From: Prunus persica
Lineage: Eukaryota > Streptophyta > Magnoliopsida > Rosales > Rosaceae
Reading direction: 5' to 3'
Length of the DNA stretch: 64,000 nucleotides
Assembly (NCBI RefSeq): GCF_000346465.2
Contig: NC_034010.1
Location: forward strand, 17,681,574 to 17,745,573
The position numbers and the translations under genes are program-made. Position 1 is the first letter of the stretch; every line of letters starts with the position of its first letter. Shown in pieces: positions 51,726-63,547 of this stretch. The notes beneath the pieces were generated by a model. The model had not been told where the DNA came from. It was given only the letters and a program-made list of their open reading frames with translations, and did no database searches.

Positions 51726-52370
51726 AAGTACTAAAACCATCGTCGGTGTGAAACCTAAAATCGAAGAGAGTACTGATTCATTTTCTTACGGTTTAGCTTC
51801 GGTCGTCGTCGGTGGTCGTTGCTCGTCGTCGGTGGTCGTTGCTCATCGTCGTTGGTCGTCGTCGCCTTCGCCGTTGCTCGTCGTCTTCGTTTCTGCTCGT
51901 CTTTGTTTCTGCTCGTCGGTTGCGTTTTTGGAGTGGGATATGAAAGGTCGCGCGAAACCAGTTTTTGAAGTGATTAAATTTGAGTAGTGTCGTTTTGTGT
52001 TGTGTTTTGTGGGAATGTTATGTCGTTTTGACAGTTTTAAGTTTTGGTTTATAATTAAATAAACTGTATTTGACAGTTAAGCACAATGGCATATGTAGTA
52101 ATTTTAGGGTTGTTGGATGTCCTTTTGGTAAAATTAGGTGGCTTTGGTTTTATATTAATTAAGCAAAATTCATTATCTTTCTTTCAAATTAGTTAAGTTT
52201 TTTATGGGTTAAAACTAAAATTTTAAGTACAAATTTTCTTAATTTGACAATGAAGGTTATGTGTTGTGGAAATACCCACCGCAATATACCGACAAATGTG
52301 CTATATTGACATGCTATATATTGCAATTTGTTGATCAGTTCACAATTTATCTTTATAGCATATGACAATA

Positions 52371-52956
52371 GGGGTGGGCACGGTTCGGTTTGGACCGGTT
52401 TTTGCCTAAAATTAGAACCGATCCGGTACTATTCATCCGGTTTGGTTCGATTCGGTTTTAATAAAAAAAATTTCAAAAACTGTCCGGTTCGGTTTGAACC
52501 GGTTTCGGTCCGGTTTCGATTCCGGTTCGGTTTTGAACCGGATTATAAAAATTATTTTTTTAAATTGTTTTTTAATACAATTCTCAACTGAAATATTATT
52601 TTTTTTACTTGAAAATTAACAAATTACTCAATTTCATATAAAAAATAAATATTAAAGTAAGAAAAGAGAGATATTTTGACATTGAACTTGGATAAATATT
52701 AGGTTTTTTTAGTGAAATTAAAAATATAGCATTAAATATAAATATATATTGAAATTATATATTTTTTTAGTTTCACCGGTTCGGTTCGGCCCGGTTCGGT
52801 TTTTGAAGACATAGAACCGAATCCGGAACCGGTCCAAACCGGTCCAGTTTGGTTTTTGACCGGTTTTTGACTGTTTGGTCAACTCGGTTTTTTTCCGGTT
52901 TGGTTCGGTACGGTTCGGCTCGGATTTCCGGTTCTCCGGTTTGAGTGCCCACCCCT
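52371..52956. mobile_element. 586-bp foldback element with exact 11-bp target duplication
   Basis: The left end GGGGTGGGCACGGTTCGGTTT and the right end CCGGTTTGAGTGCCCACCCCT are inverted, with long GGTTCGG/CCGGTTT-rich arms. ATATGACAATA stands at 52360-52370 and is repeated exactly at 52957-52967. The 11-bp duplication fits Mutator-type insertion. The interior is AT-rich and non-coding; the frames across the arms are composition artefacts. Confidence 0.85.
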
Positions 52957-53721
52957 ATATGACAATATATCAGTCGGTTCACAATTTCATTAAAAAATTA
53001 CGGAAATCGAACTGCAGCCACCCATACACTCTCACCTATGCATTTTACAACAAAATCCTTGTCTTTGAGTTCAATTATTCAATGAACATGAAAACTCAAA
53101 TCCAATTCCTTATTTAATTGTTTTATCTAAATGGACGGCCCAGTATTTTATCTTTATTAGTTTTTACGACCCAAAAAAAGAAATTTCTTTATTAGTTTAT
53201 TTCTTTTTCCGAACTGCCGAGGGTGCCACTTACCAAAAAAAGTAAAAAAAATGCAGTGGGTGCTATAGCCAGACCGCAAGGAAAATGAGAGATTCAGTCT
53301 GCAGAAGAGGCCAAAAATAGAGAACGGTTCTTGGTCCGAAGGTCTGCACATACATGTCTTTATCCTGAAAAAAAAACTTATTTATAACGGGTATATTACT
53401 GTTTTGCTATTTCTAATTAATAACACAATGATACATAAAAAAATTATTATATGTGTCACTACATTATTTATCAAGAATAGAAAAAAGTGCTATTCCCATT
53501 ACATAAGAGTTTCTCTCATTAATCCTGTTCTTATAAGTTGCCCAAGAAAGAAAAAACAATTGCAATTATGTCAACATTAAATGTATTAATAATGATAGAA
53601 ACAAAAAACCAAAAAAATAGTATCGGAAACGTCTAGACCAATAGTAGAGGACCATAAAGTTCATTGCTAAAACGAGGGAAGGGAAGAAAGAGAGAAAGAA
53701 AAGTTGAAAGCAGAGGCAACA

Positions 53722-56527
53722 ATGGCAGCAAAGATGATATTATCAGTGTTGCTTGGTGGGTTTGTGGTACTGTTCTTATACCTCTATGAGTCTTTGGTTT
53801 TGAAGCCAAAGAGGCTGAGATCAAAGCTTGAAAAGCAGGGGATCAGAGGGCCTTCCCCTTCATCAGTTCTCTTGGGAAATATCCCAGAAATGAAGAGCAT
53901 CAAACTCAAGGTGATGAAAAAGTCTGAAGAAGTGAGTAGCATCAAGTCAAAGGACCACCATCCTTCTCTTGCTCATGATTGGCCTTCAACCATCTTCCCT
54001 CATCTGGTGCAGTGGACAAATGAATATGGTAATAAACCTAGTTTTGTTTGTCAACTTAATTTCATAATTTATTTTGTATTTTGAGTTCTAAAATGTGAAA
54101 ATAACTGAAAAACAAACAACATGCAAAGTTTCCAGTCTAGGTTGGGCCTGAGGAAGATTAATTTGCTTACAGTCTCTCTCCTCTAGAAATCATAGATGCA
54201 TAACCAAACACATTAATTTTAGATAAATTAATTGAAAAAAAAAAGACAGAGGGGGATGATTTTTCTTTTTCTTTTTATTTTTTGGCTGTCTTCCTAATTA
54301 GTATTTGTTGGTGGCAGGGCCAATCTTCATGTATTCAACTGGAAGCATACAGCTAGTAAGTGTTACAGATATAGACATGGTGAAGGAAGTTAGCCTGTGC
54401 ACATCTTTGAAGTTAGGGAAGCCTGCTTATCTGTCTAAGGATCGCAAGCCACTGTTAGGGCAAGGCATTCTAGCTTCAAATGGTCCAACTTGGTCTCACC
54501 AAAGGAAGATTATTGCTCCTGAATTCTACTCTGATAAGGTTAAGGTAAATCATTGAATTTCTATTTTTCTTTCTGTTGTTATTTCTGATGCATTTCATCC
54601 CTTTAACCAGAATCAAATGGGTTCAGAATTCACTGTTTAATTAGTATCTAGTTATCAAAAAATTGCTTCAGTGTGTTGATTAGGCGAAGGCATAAACTTG
54701 ATAATCTACTTTCTAAAGGAACTTGAATAATAATTTAAAAAAAGCTTTTCGTTCGATCTAGCTAACATTTCTTCGTGCAAATCTGTTTTAAGGGCATGGT
54801 AAACTTGATGGTGGACTCCACAACCTCAATGTTAAGATCTTGGGAGAGTAAAATTGAAAGTGAGGGAGGAATGGCAGTCTTTAGAGTTGACGAGGATTTA
54901 AGAAGCTTGTCGGCAGATATAATATCAAGAACATCATTTGGAAGTGATTATTCACAAGGGAAAGAAATTTTCTTAAAGCTCAGAACTCTTCAGAAAGTCA
55001 TGTCCCAGCTGGGGAACATTGGGATTCCTGGCTTAAGGTAAATCATCATACTTTATTCATTTAATCACCATAATAGGTTCTGGGGATGGTTTTTGTTTAA
55101 GTAGTTCTTGCTGCATATAATACATTATCACATTGCCAATTACGTGTCCTACATAGGTAACCCATTTGCATAGGTGAGTCCTATCACTGGCCTATGTGGT
55201 TCTCACCTCTGTCTGAGATGTCATTAGTAAATATAGTACAATAGTTTTATTATATACATGCTCACTAGATCTGCAAATTCCCCACGACAGATACTTGCCA
55301 ACGAAAGCCAACAGAGAGATAAAGAGATTAGAGAAAGAGATCCACTCAATGATATTAAGGGTTGCAAACCAACGCAGTACTGAGGCTACTCATGAGAAGG
55401 ACCTTCTGCAAATGATACTCGAGGGAGCGAAAAAGTATGATGATGCAGATAGCCTATTTTCTGCTGGTATCTCCCAGGAAGACTTCATAGTGGATAATTG
55501 CAAAAACATATACTTTGCTGGCCATGAGACCACTGCCATCACAGCCTCCTGGAGCTTGATGTTATTAGCTGCAAATCTGGAGTGGCAAGTTCGTGTTCGT
55601 GATGAGGTGCTTGAAATTTGTGGGGATGGAATTCCAGATGCTGATATGCTTCGAAGCATGAGAACAGTATGTTACTTTAGCACATATACTCTGTGAATGA
55701 ACCTCTTTGGAAAAGTTTTTGGTTTTTTGCCGATACATGCCAAAATCGCTTTTAATAATGTTTGACATAAATTGACAAAAATGATTTCTGGGATGACATA
55801 AGGACCAAGTGCTTACTGAATAAGTAACATGATTAGATAAGTGCTTCTCAAAAGTGCATGCTTGCTTCTGAAGAAGCGAATGCAAGAAAAGCACTTTGAT
55901 TTTTAGTGAATTTTTTTGTAGACTTCCAACCAAGAGCTAAAACTGAAGCAATTCACACAAAAGCACTCTCAAACACACACAATTACTCTGCTAATTCAGA
56001 AAGTATGTTACTGTACATGTATTTGTAATAGGAATTTCTTTCCTTTCTACCAAAATGATATGAAATTCCATTCTAAACTCGTTGTATAAATATTTTGACA
56101 GTTGAATATGGTTATTCAAGAAACATTGCGTCTGTACCCACCAGCGGTGTTTGTCATAAGACAAGCCTTGGAAGATATTAAGCTCAAAGATATTCTACTT
56201 CCCAAAGGTATGAACATTCAGATTCCAATCCCAATACTGCATCAGCTGCATGATCTATGGGGCCCTGACGCCCTCAATTTCAATCCAAAAAGATTTGAGA
56301 ATGGAGTACTTGGGGCTTGCAAGTTTCCTCAGGCTTATATGCCATTCGGAGTTGGTGCTCGTGTTTGTCTTGGCCAACACTTAGCCATGACAGAATTGAA
56401 GGTGATTCTGTCTCTTGTTCTATCCAAGTTTTCCTTCTCACTCTCACCTGCGTACCAACACTGCCCAGCTTTTAGGTTGGTTATTGAACCTGAAAATGGA
56501 GTAAATCTCCACGTGAGGAGAGTGTGA
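53722..56527 (+). CDS. CYP714: Cytochrome P450, CYP714 family (CYP72 clan)
   Basis: A haem-thiolate monooxygenase anchored in the ER. Characterised CYP714 members oxidise gibberellins, and some act on triterpenoids; the substrate here is unknown. Five exons join in frame: 53722-54028, 54318-54544, 54793-55037, 55291-55666 and 56102-56527. They give 526 residues. The N-terminal anchor is about residues 5-25. The I-helix oxygen-binding motif is AGHETT (about 335-340), the K-helix ETLR is at 392-395, the PERF-type motif appears as NPKRF, and the haem loop is FGVGARVCLG with the axial Cys at about 474. ATG at 53722 is chosen because both downstream copies have the equivalent ATG. All splice sites are GT-AG and no lesion is present. 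A promoter-containing unit starting about 500 bp upstream was duplicated downstream. Confidence 0.93.
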
Positions 56528-58442
56528 CCTTTTTCTTTTAAAAGGTGCAAAAGAATGTTGCAGATGGTCGATTTTTTTCGTAGGGAATAAAGAGTTGGCA
56601 ACTTTTACACCTGTGGTTCACTGTGAACATTGAAAGAAAAAAGGAAAGGTTAAGGTTTTTTTCTTTCTTCTTGTAATCTACATGTAGGATGCAATGTGGG
56701 AAGGAAACATTGTGGGCGAATTACATTATTTTGTTCTGTGTTCATGTTTTTTTAGGGGATCATTAAGGAGGACATATTCAATTGGGATTTTAAAAGACTA
56801 TTTTGGGATAAATAAGTCATGTGGTATTTAATTAACACTTTTAAATAATTTAAATAAGTTTTGTAGTATTCCGTTAAGACTGTTTAGGATTTTTAAAAGA
56901 GAGTTGATAAATCTAGTGGTATTCAATCAAGACTTTAAACAAGTAACAAAAATTCTTATGAATTAAAAAACTTGCTAATTTCGCAGGATTTTTTACAATG
57001 TGAAATTGTGTGGGATTTTTTAGTGGGAGGTATAAATACGAAGTCCTATGTCAAATCCCACCCTAACCGATCAGACTTTTCACGTGGGTTTTTTTTTTCT
57101 TATTTGTTCCTCACCCAAGCACCGCATGAGAGTCAAACCCACATTTATTATCCTCCCATGGACCTTCCCTTCAACACCCAGCTCACCATATCCCGAACAA
57201 GCTCTCAAAATGGAAGGGAATATAACATGTTCATGCTGGTTACATGGTGCAACATTTTGTGATAGAGTGAAATGGCTTCTTGAAAGTAGTGATTCCACAC
57301 AAGGCACTTCATAAGCACACCCCGCATCTGGGTTTTGGAAGGTTTCAAAAATTTGGGTTGAGGATTGGAGGGAACCCACTTGGGCATAAGATTCGATTAG
57401 TTTGGAAGAGGCTTTGTGGGTGTCGGGCTGGGGTAAGAGAGAGAAAAAAGAGTGAGAGAGTGGGGCGGTGGGCTGCCAAGATAGAAGACATGGAGGGGCA
57501 TAGAGAGAGTTTTTTTTTTGTTTTTGTGTTCCTGACCTTTTAAGATTTTTAATTAATTTTTAATATTATTTCTTTTATTTTTGAATTAATTTTTTTTAAA
57601 TTGAAAAAGACATACAAACAATGAAATAATATTAGCGTTTCATTTTTACGAGTCTTTTTTCTAAAAACATCTTATGTTGACTCCGAAAGAAATTCATATG
57701 GTCTTTTCAAATCTTATAAATCCTACGATAGAAATCTTTAAAATTCATAAGTAAAAAATCTTGATTATAGAAATTCATAAAATGCTAACTGAGGATTCTC
57801 CCCCAGCTTATTTTAGGACATTCAATACATTCCTTGTCTTGTTTGAAACTAAACTTTATTAAAGCAACCATCAGGCTCAGAAAAAAAGGGAAAAAGAAAA
57901 CAATAATTTGCAAAATAATTTACCCAGTGGACACCCAATTATCCAATGCAGGATTAGACTTCTTTTGTTATTTTTCTTTATCAATGGGGAGGGGATTTGA
58001 ATTGGGACATCTTGCAACATTAGGAAGAATAATACCACTTCACCAATGCCTAGTTGGTGATAAACCTTTTGCTATATTCTTTCAATTGTATTGACTGGGG
58101 AAAAAGGTGGCTTGCAAGGGTCATAAGTTCCATGAATTTGGAAGGGTTTGTTCCACCAAAAGAATTAATATTTCTAAGTCCAATTATACAATAGTCATTT
58201 GAAAGTCAGATCAAATTCCTTATTTCAAATTTTTTAATCTAATTGGACCAACCAATACTTAGCGCAAAGACGGCAATTATGCAATTATAGTATATTAGTT
58301 TATTTGCCCTTTCCAAACCGCAGAAGGTGTGGTAGACTGTAAGGAGAATGAGAAGGTCCAGTTTTATTAATTGCTAAAACAAAGAAGGAAGGGAAGAAAG
58401 AAAGAAAGGAGAGGGGCCAAAGAACTGAAAGCAGAGCCAACA
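56528..58442. other. Spacer between P450 copies, with a transposon-like region and PPR fragment
   Basis: It contains the P450 3' flank, AT-rich direct and inverted motifs (about 56770-57060 and 57680-57790) on both sides of a PPR gene fragment, a tRNA-like trace near 57985-58066, and the duplicated P450 promoter from about 58200. Confidence 0.55.
57080..57387 (-). pseudogene. Pentatricopeptide-repeat (PPR) gene fragment
   Basis: Three minus-strand pieces in different frames belong to one PPR protein: LQSSTQIFETFQNPD, then CLVWNHYFQEAISLYHKML, then FPSILRACSGYG with KVHGRII. At least two frameshifts occur in about 200 bp and only two to three repeats are present, so it is a dead fragment. PPR proteins bind organellar RNA. 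The parent gene is not in this window. Confidence 0.75.
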
Positions 58443-61400
58443 ATGGCAGCAAAGATCATGCTATCAGTGTTGTTTGGAGGATTTGTGTTATTGCTTGCAT
58501 ACTTGTATGAGTCTTTGGTTTTAAAGTCAAAGAGGTTATGATCAAAGCTTGAGAAGCAAGGGATCAGAGGGCCTTCTCCTTCATCAATTCTCTTGGGCAA
58601 TATCCCAGACATGAACAGAATCAAACTCAAGGAGATGAAGTTACGTGCAACTAAAGAAACAAGAAGTGGTACTATCTCAAAGGACCACCCTCTTACTATT
58701 GCTCATGATTTGACTTCAACCCTTTTCCCTCATCTGGTGCAATGGCGAAATGACTACGGTACACCATTTATGTCAGCCTAATTTCTTTAGTATATGATAA
58801 TAACAGTGTTGGCCTAAAATTAGATTTGGAAAAGTGCGGATGTATTTTTCATTCTTTTGGATCAAAAGGTTACACTGTACACAAATGCATGTACTGCTAA
58901 AAACATCTTGTCCTCCTCTTTTTTACTGGAGAGAAACTTCCCTACTCGGTCGCCACCTGCTCCTCTCTTCCTATCTCTCTCCTCATGTGATAGGTGACAT
59001 GGGGAGAGATATAGGAAGAGAGGGATAGTGGCACCAGGGCATGGAAGTATTTTTTCCTTTTACCGGTTAGTTAATTGTCAGATGATTTTGTATAAAATTG
59101 TGCTCTTCCAATTGAGTTTTAGTCTAGTCAGGTCAGATTGAGAGCTAGATTAGTCACCTTATGCTGGACTTTTGGAAGATTAATTTGCTTATAATATCGT
59201 CTCCCTTAGAAATATAAAATCCATACCTAAATGCACTCATTTTAGATAAATAAAAATAAGAGAGGGAAGGTGATCACATTTTTCATTTTGTTTTGGAGCT
59301 CTTCCTGCTGTTTTTGTTATGCTTATCCATTACGTATTGGTGGCAGGGCCAAATTTCACCTATTTAAGTGGAAGGATACAGCAATTAACTCTTACAGATG
59401 TAGAAACGGTAAGGGAAGTTAGCCTGTGCAAATCTTTGCACTTGGGGAAGCCTGCTTACCTATTATCTCAGGATCATAAGCCGCTGTTTGGCAAAGGCAT
59501 TCTAGCTTCCAGTGGCCCAATTTGGTCCCACCAAAGGAAGATTATCGCTCCTGAGTTCTACTTTGAAAAAGGTTAAGGTAAATGACTAAATCTCATCATA
59601 GAATTTTTATGTTCGTTTTCTATTGCTGCTTTTTATGATGCATTTCATGGATTTCAATTATAGTCAAAATCCAATGGGTCCAAAATTCACTGTTTAATTT
59701 CAAGGGTATGATGGATTTGATGGTGGACTCTACAGCCACACTGTTAAGATCTTGGGAGAGCAAAATCGAAAGTGAGGGGGGAATTGCAGTCCTTAGAGTT
59801 GATGAGGAAATGAGAAGCTTGTCAGCAGATATAATATCAAGAGCATGCTTTGGAAGTAGTTATTCAGAAGGGAAAGAAATTTTCTTAAAGCTCAGAACTC
59901 TTCAGAGAATCATGTCCCAGGGAAACATTGGGATTCCTGGCATAAGGTATGTAGACAATATTACAAGAAAAGCTGATGTTTATCATACATTATGCATATA
60001 GTCATCATAACAGGTATTCTGGTGGTTTGTTTTTCTAACGTACCACATTACCAAATTCCTCATTAGTATCAATGTCATACTAATGGTTCATTAAACTAAA
60101 TGTCTCGAAAATGCTAAATACTTGCCAACAAAAAACAACAGAGAGGCATGGAGATTAGAGAAAGAGATCCACTCCATGATATTAAAGGTTGCGAAGCAAC
60201 GCAGTACTGAGGCTAGTCATGAGAAGGACCTTCTGCAAATGATACTTGAGGGAGTATGGTGATGATTGCAAGAACGTATACTTTGCTGGCCACGAAACCT
60301 CTGCTGTCACAACATCATGGAGCTTGATGTTATTAGCTGCAAATCCAGAGTGGCAAGCTCGAGCCCGTGCTGAGGTGCTTGAACTTTGCAGGGATGGCGT
60401 TCCAGATGCTGATGCACTTCGAAGCATGAAAACAGTACAATCCTTTAACATACACATTACACTCACGTTATTTTACTTATTGAAGACGCTCTGCTAATGA
60501 GCCTGTTTGGAAATACTTTAGGCAATACTGCCAGAAGTGCTTTTCCTAGTGGTTGATATAGGGCTCGTTTGGGAGTGATTCTGGATAGACCAATAATCAC
60601 TTCTATGGAGAAGCACATGGGAGGTGCTTCTCCCAAGAATCGCTTAAAATCACTAAGTGATTATATATGGAGAAGCATGTGGGAGGTGCTTCTCTCCAAA
60701 AGTGATTCTGGCCCTCCAAGAATCACTCTCAAACGAGCTCATAAATAGATAAAAGTGCTTCTTGGGATGGCAGATCTCTTCAAGTGCTTCCTGAATGAAG
60801 CACACAATAGGTACTTGATGTGCTTTTAGGTGAATGTGCCTTGTATTTGAGTGAAAAAAAAATTTATGTACAAAGTTCTACTAACTCATATAGAAGGCAC
60901 TTCAAAACACGTTCAAATTCTGTACATACTCAGCTAATGAAAACAGTATGTTACTACTATACATATACAGATCTGTAATAAGAACTGATTTCCTCCCTAC
61001 CAAATTGATATGAACTTCATTCTCATTATATATATGTTGGCAGTTGAATATGGTGATTCAAGAGACATTGCGCCTATACCCACCGGCAGTGTTTGTTGTA
61101 AGACAAGCCTTTGAAGATATTGAGCTCAACAACATTCTGATTCCCAAAGGAATGAACATTCAGATTCCAGTCCCAATGTTGCAGCAACTGCCAGATGTCT
61201 GGGGCCCTGATGCCCTTGAATTCAATCCGAAAAGATTCGAGCATGGAGTTCTTGGTGCTTGCAAGTTTCCTCAGGCTTACATACCATTTGGATTTGGTCC
61301 TCGGATATGTGTTGGGCAGCACTTAGCCATGACAGAAATGAATGAAGGTGATTCTGTCTCTTATTTTATCCAAATTTTGCTTCTCGCTCTCCCATGCATA

Positions 61401-61473
61401 CCAACACTGCCCAGCATTCAGATTGGTTATTGAACCTGATCATGGACTAAATCTCCATATGAGGAGGGTGTAA
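58443..61473 (+). pseudogene. CYP714-family P450 pseudogene (tandem copy 2)
   Basis: All five exons of the upstream gene can be aligned. Lesions seen are: TGA at codon 33 (58539-58541); a one-base insertion near 59570 shifting the frame at the end of exon 2; the exon 4 acceptor AG changed to AA at 60116-60117; a net loss of about 59 bp in exon 4 near 60255, just before the I-helix; and a 4-bp ATGA-type insertion near 61336 shifting the C-terminus. Motifs that remain include AGHETS, ETLRLYPP, NPKRF and the haem loop FGFGPRICVG. The promoter and leader (GCTAAAACAAAG, GGGAAGAAAGAAAG) also match the intact copy. Confidence 0.9.
60561..60740. mobile_element. hAT-like MITE in intron 4 of the P450 pseudogene
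   Basis: The left end GGGCTCGTTTGGGAGTGATT and the right end AATCACTCTCAAACGAGCTC are inverted repeats. The inside has a duplicated GGGAGGTGCTTCTC motif. The corresponding intron of the intact gene (55667-56101) lacks it. No clear 8-bp duplication was found. Confidence 0.65.
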
Positions 61474-62147
61474 CTATGAACATTGGCAATTTTTACACGT
61501 GTTTCACTATGAAAATTGAACTAAAAAAGAGGGAAGAGGTTTACTTTTTTTTTTCCTTGATTATTTTACTTGTAATCTAAATGTAAGATGTTAATGTGGG
61601 GATGGTGAACTTAGTTATTAATTTGTTGTATTAGTTTTTGGTGTATGAAAAATTATGTTTTATTGTGTATCTGTTATGGCTATAATATTCATTAGTCTCC
61701 ACATAATAGCTTAAGCTTTTATTTATTTTTTTAATTTTTTTATTTTATAAAAACTGAAGCTTATTGTATGATAATAGATTATTATGTTTTCTTTAATTCA
61801 ACAACGGTTGGCATGAGAGTTGAACTCAAGACCTCGTACGATAAAGTGGAGACTAAACTACATTAGACAAAATGATCATTGACGGGAGCTCTTAATCTTA
61901 ACAATATTTATGTTATGAAAGAATATGAAAATAAAAAAATCTTGTTTTTTTATTTGAAAAAAAATCCAAAGCTACTTAGAATCAGAAGAGGCCAAAAAGA
62001 GACAATGCTATAGGTCCATTGTAATCAAATGTGATAATAATGATGATATTATTAATTAACACTACCATTGGTCCATTGCTAAAACAAGGTAAAAAGGGAA
62101 GAAAGAAAGATAGGAGAGGGGCCAAATAACTGCAAGCAGAGCCAAAA

Positions 62148-62390
62148 ATGGCACCAAAATTTTTATTTTTGTTTGTTTGTTTGTTTGTCAGAAGATCTAG
62201 AGGGTAAGATCAAAGCTTGAGAAGCAAGGCATCAGAGGGCCTTCTCCTTCCTCAAAACGAAGAGGATGGTCAAACTCAAGGTGATGAAGTCAACAGCTAA
62301 TAAAGACACAAAGAGAACTGTGTCAAGCATCTTTCGATTGCTCATGATTGGCCTTCAAATCTGTTCCCTCATCTGCTGCAGTGGCAAATT
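62148..62390 (+). pseudogene. CYP714 first-exon relic (tandem copy 3)
   Basis: Sequence from the ATG-equivalent at 62148 to about 62390 matches exon 1 of the two upstream copies (AAGCTTGAGAAGCAAGGCAT, GGGCCTTCTCCTTC, GCTCATGATTGGCCTTCAA). It lacks most of the anchor-coding part and has deletions and frameshifts. Exons 2-5 are absent. The same leader sequence (about 62060-62147) precedes it. Confidence 0.85.
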
Positions 62391-63058
62391 CATCCCATTT
62401 TCTCTTGGATTTTCCTAGGATATAAGAAATAAATTTAAAAGAAGAAAAAGGTACCAACTTGTAGCCTGACAACTCATATCTTAGGCTAATGATTCACCTC
62501 CAAATTAAGGTACCAACTCATCTCTAAAATGATTGTGGATTTGAAAGCTTGAGGTAAGGGGAGAGAATGGGGGGAGAGTGAGCTGCTGCCTTCCACATTT
62601 TATATTTCTTTTTGTCATTCCTACAAAGGGATTTTGGTAATTTACACATGTAGAGGTATTTTGGTCCTTTTGTATCAAAATTGATGTAAAACACATGGTT
62701 GAGTTGATTGAGGAACAGTTGGACAGATGCGCACGTCGTCGCGGCAGCAAAACCTAATTTGTCCAAGTATAGGCCCCGAGCTCAGAATAGGGCCCATAAC
62801 CTATTATTTCAAAAAGAACGGCATGACAAGTGCAACTCACTACTTTGTTGTGACGTATATGCTATTTTATTCAAGAGTTAGAGTGCTACTATTTCCACCC
62901 CTGTCCTATTTTCCTACCTACCATGTAAATTTGAAAAAACATAATCCTATCTTTACACCCATCATTATTCTTAAAATACACATTATCCTTCCAACGACCA
63001 AGTAAGTAATAAAATATTATTAAATAAATTAATAAACAATATAAAATACTCAAACAAA

Positions 63059-63104
<46 letters not shown>

Positions 63105-63237
63105 TCGATCCGATCCCCACCAACATATGTTGCCATCCCTCCCCATCCCAGATCCCACCCCACCCATCAGACCCACCCCCCACCGCCCAGCACCCTAGCC
63201 ACGCACCGCCGCGGAACCCAACCCAGATGTTGTGCTC

Positions 63238-63272
<35 letters not shown>

Positions 63273-63547
63273 GAGAGGTGCAAACATTTGAGAGCCTAAA
63301 ATTGTTGGACTGATTCAAATCTCATATAGACGTCCTTTATTATTATTGATATTGAAATTTTTGGGGTGCGTCTGCTTTGAGAAATATTCGTTAAGTACAC
63401 CAAAACCGAATACTTAGAAATATTCGATAAGTAATGAGAATAATATGGTGGGTGTAAAATTATTTCTAAAGAAACATTTTGGGTAATCAAGGAGTGAATG
63501 TGGGGTTACCAATCAATCCCCCTTCCAAAGAGGTGTATAGATAAACA
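62391..63547. other. Intergenic region with CT microsatellites
   Basis: No gene was recognised. (CT)n runs lie at 63064-63101 and 63241-63269, separated by a C-rich stretch. Frames across them are microsatellite artefacts. Confidence 0.6.

Larger units (their letters stand above)
47378..51990 (+). mobile_element. Mutator-like element copy 2 with divergent ORF relics and subterminal repeats
   Basis: The left terminus (47378-47510) is the inverted match of the right end of MULE copy 1 at 5573-5700. Going right there is a subterminal repeat zone (47968-48440), a MURA-like transposase relic on plus (48517-49380), and an accessory-gene relic on minus (about 49900-50874). A tandem array of the same subterminal unit in inverted orientation follows (50857-51725). 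The right edge is not certain: sequence up to about 51990 belongs by context, but no copy of the left terminal repeat was found there. The ends are therefore unequal, or the element is of the non-TIR MULE kind. Confidence 0.72.

Noticed and set aside
62889..63318. Arg/Glu-repeat frames near the right end
   Set aside because: They are translations of two CT/GA microsatellites.
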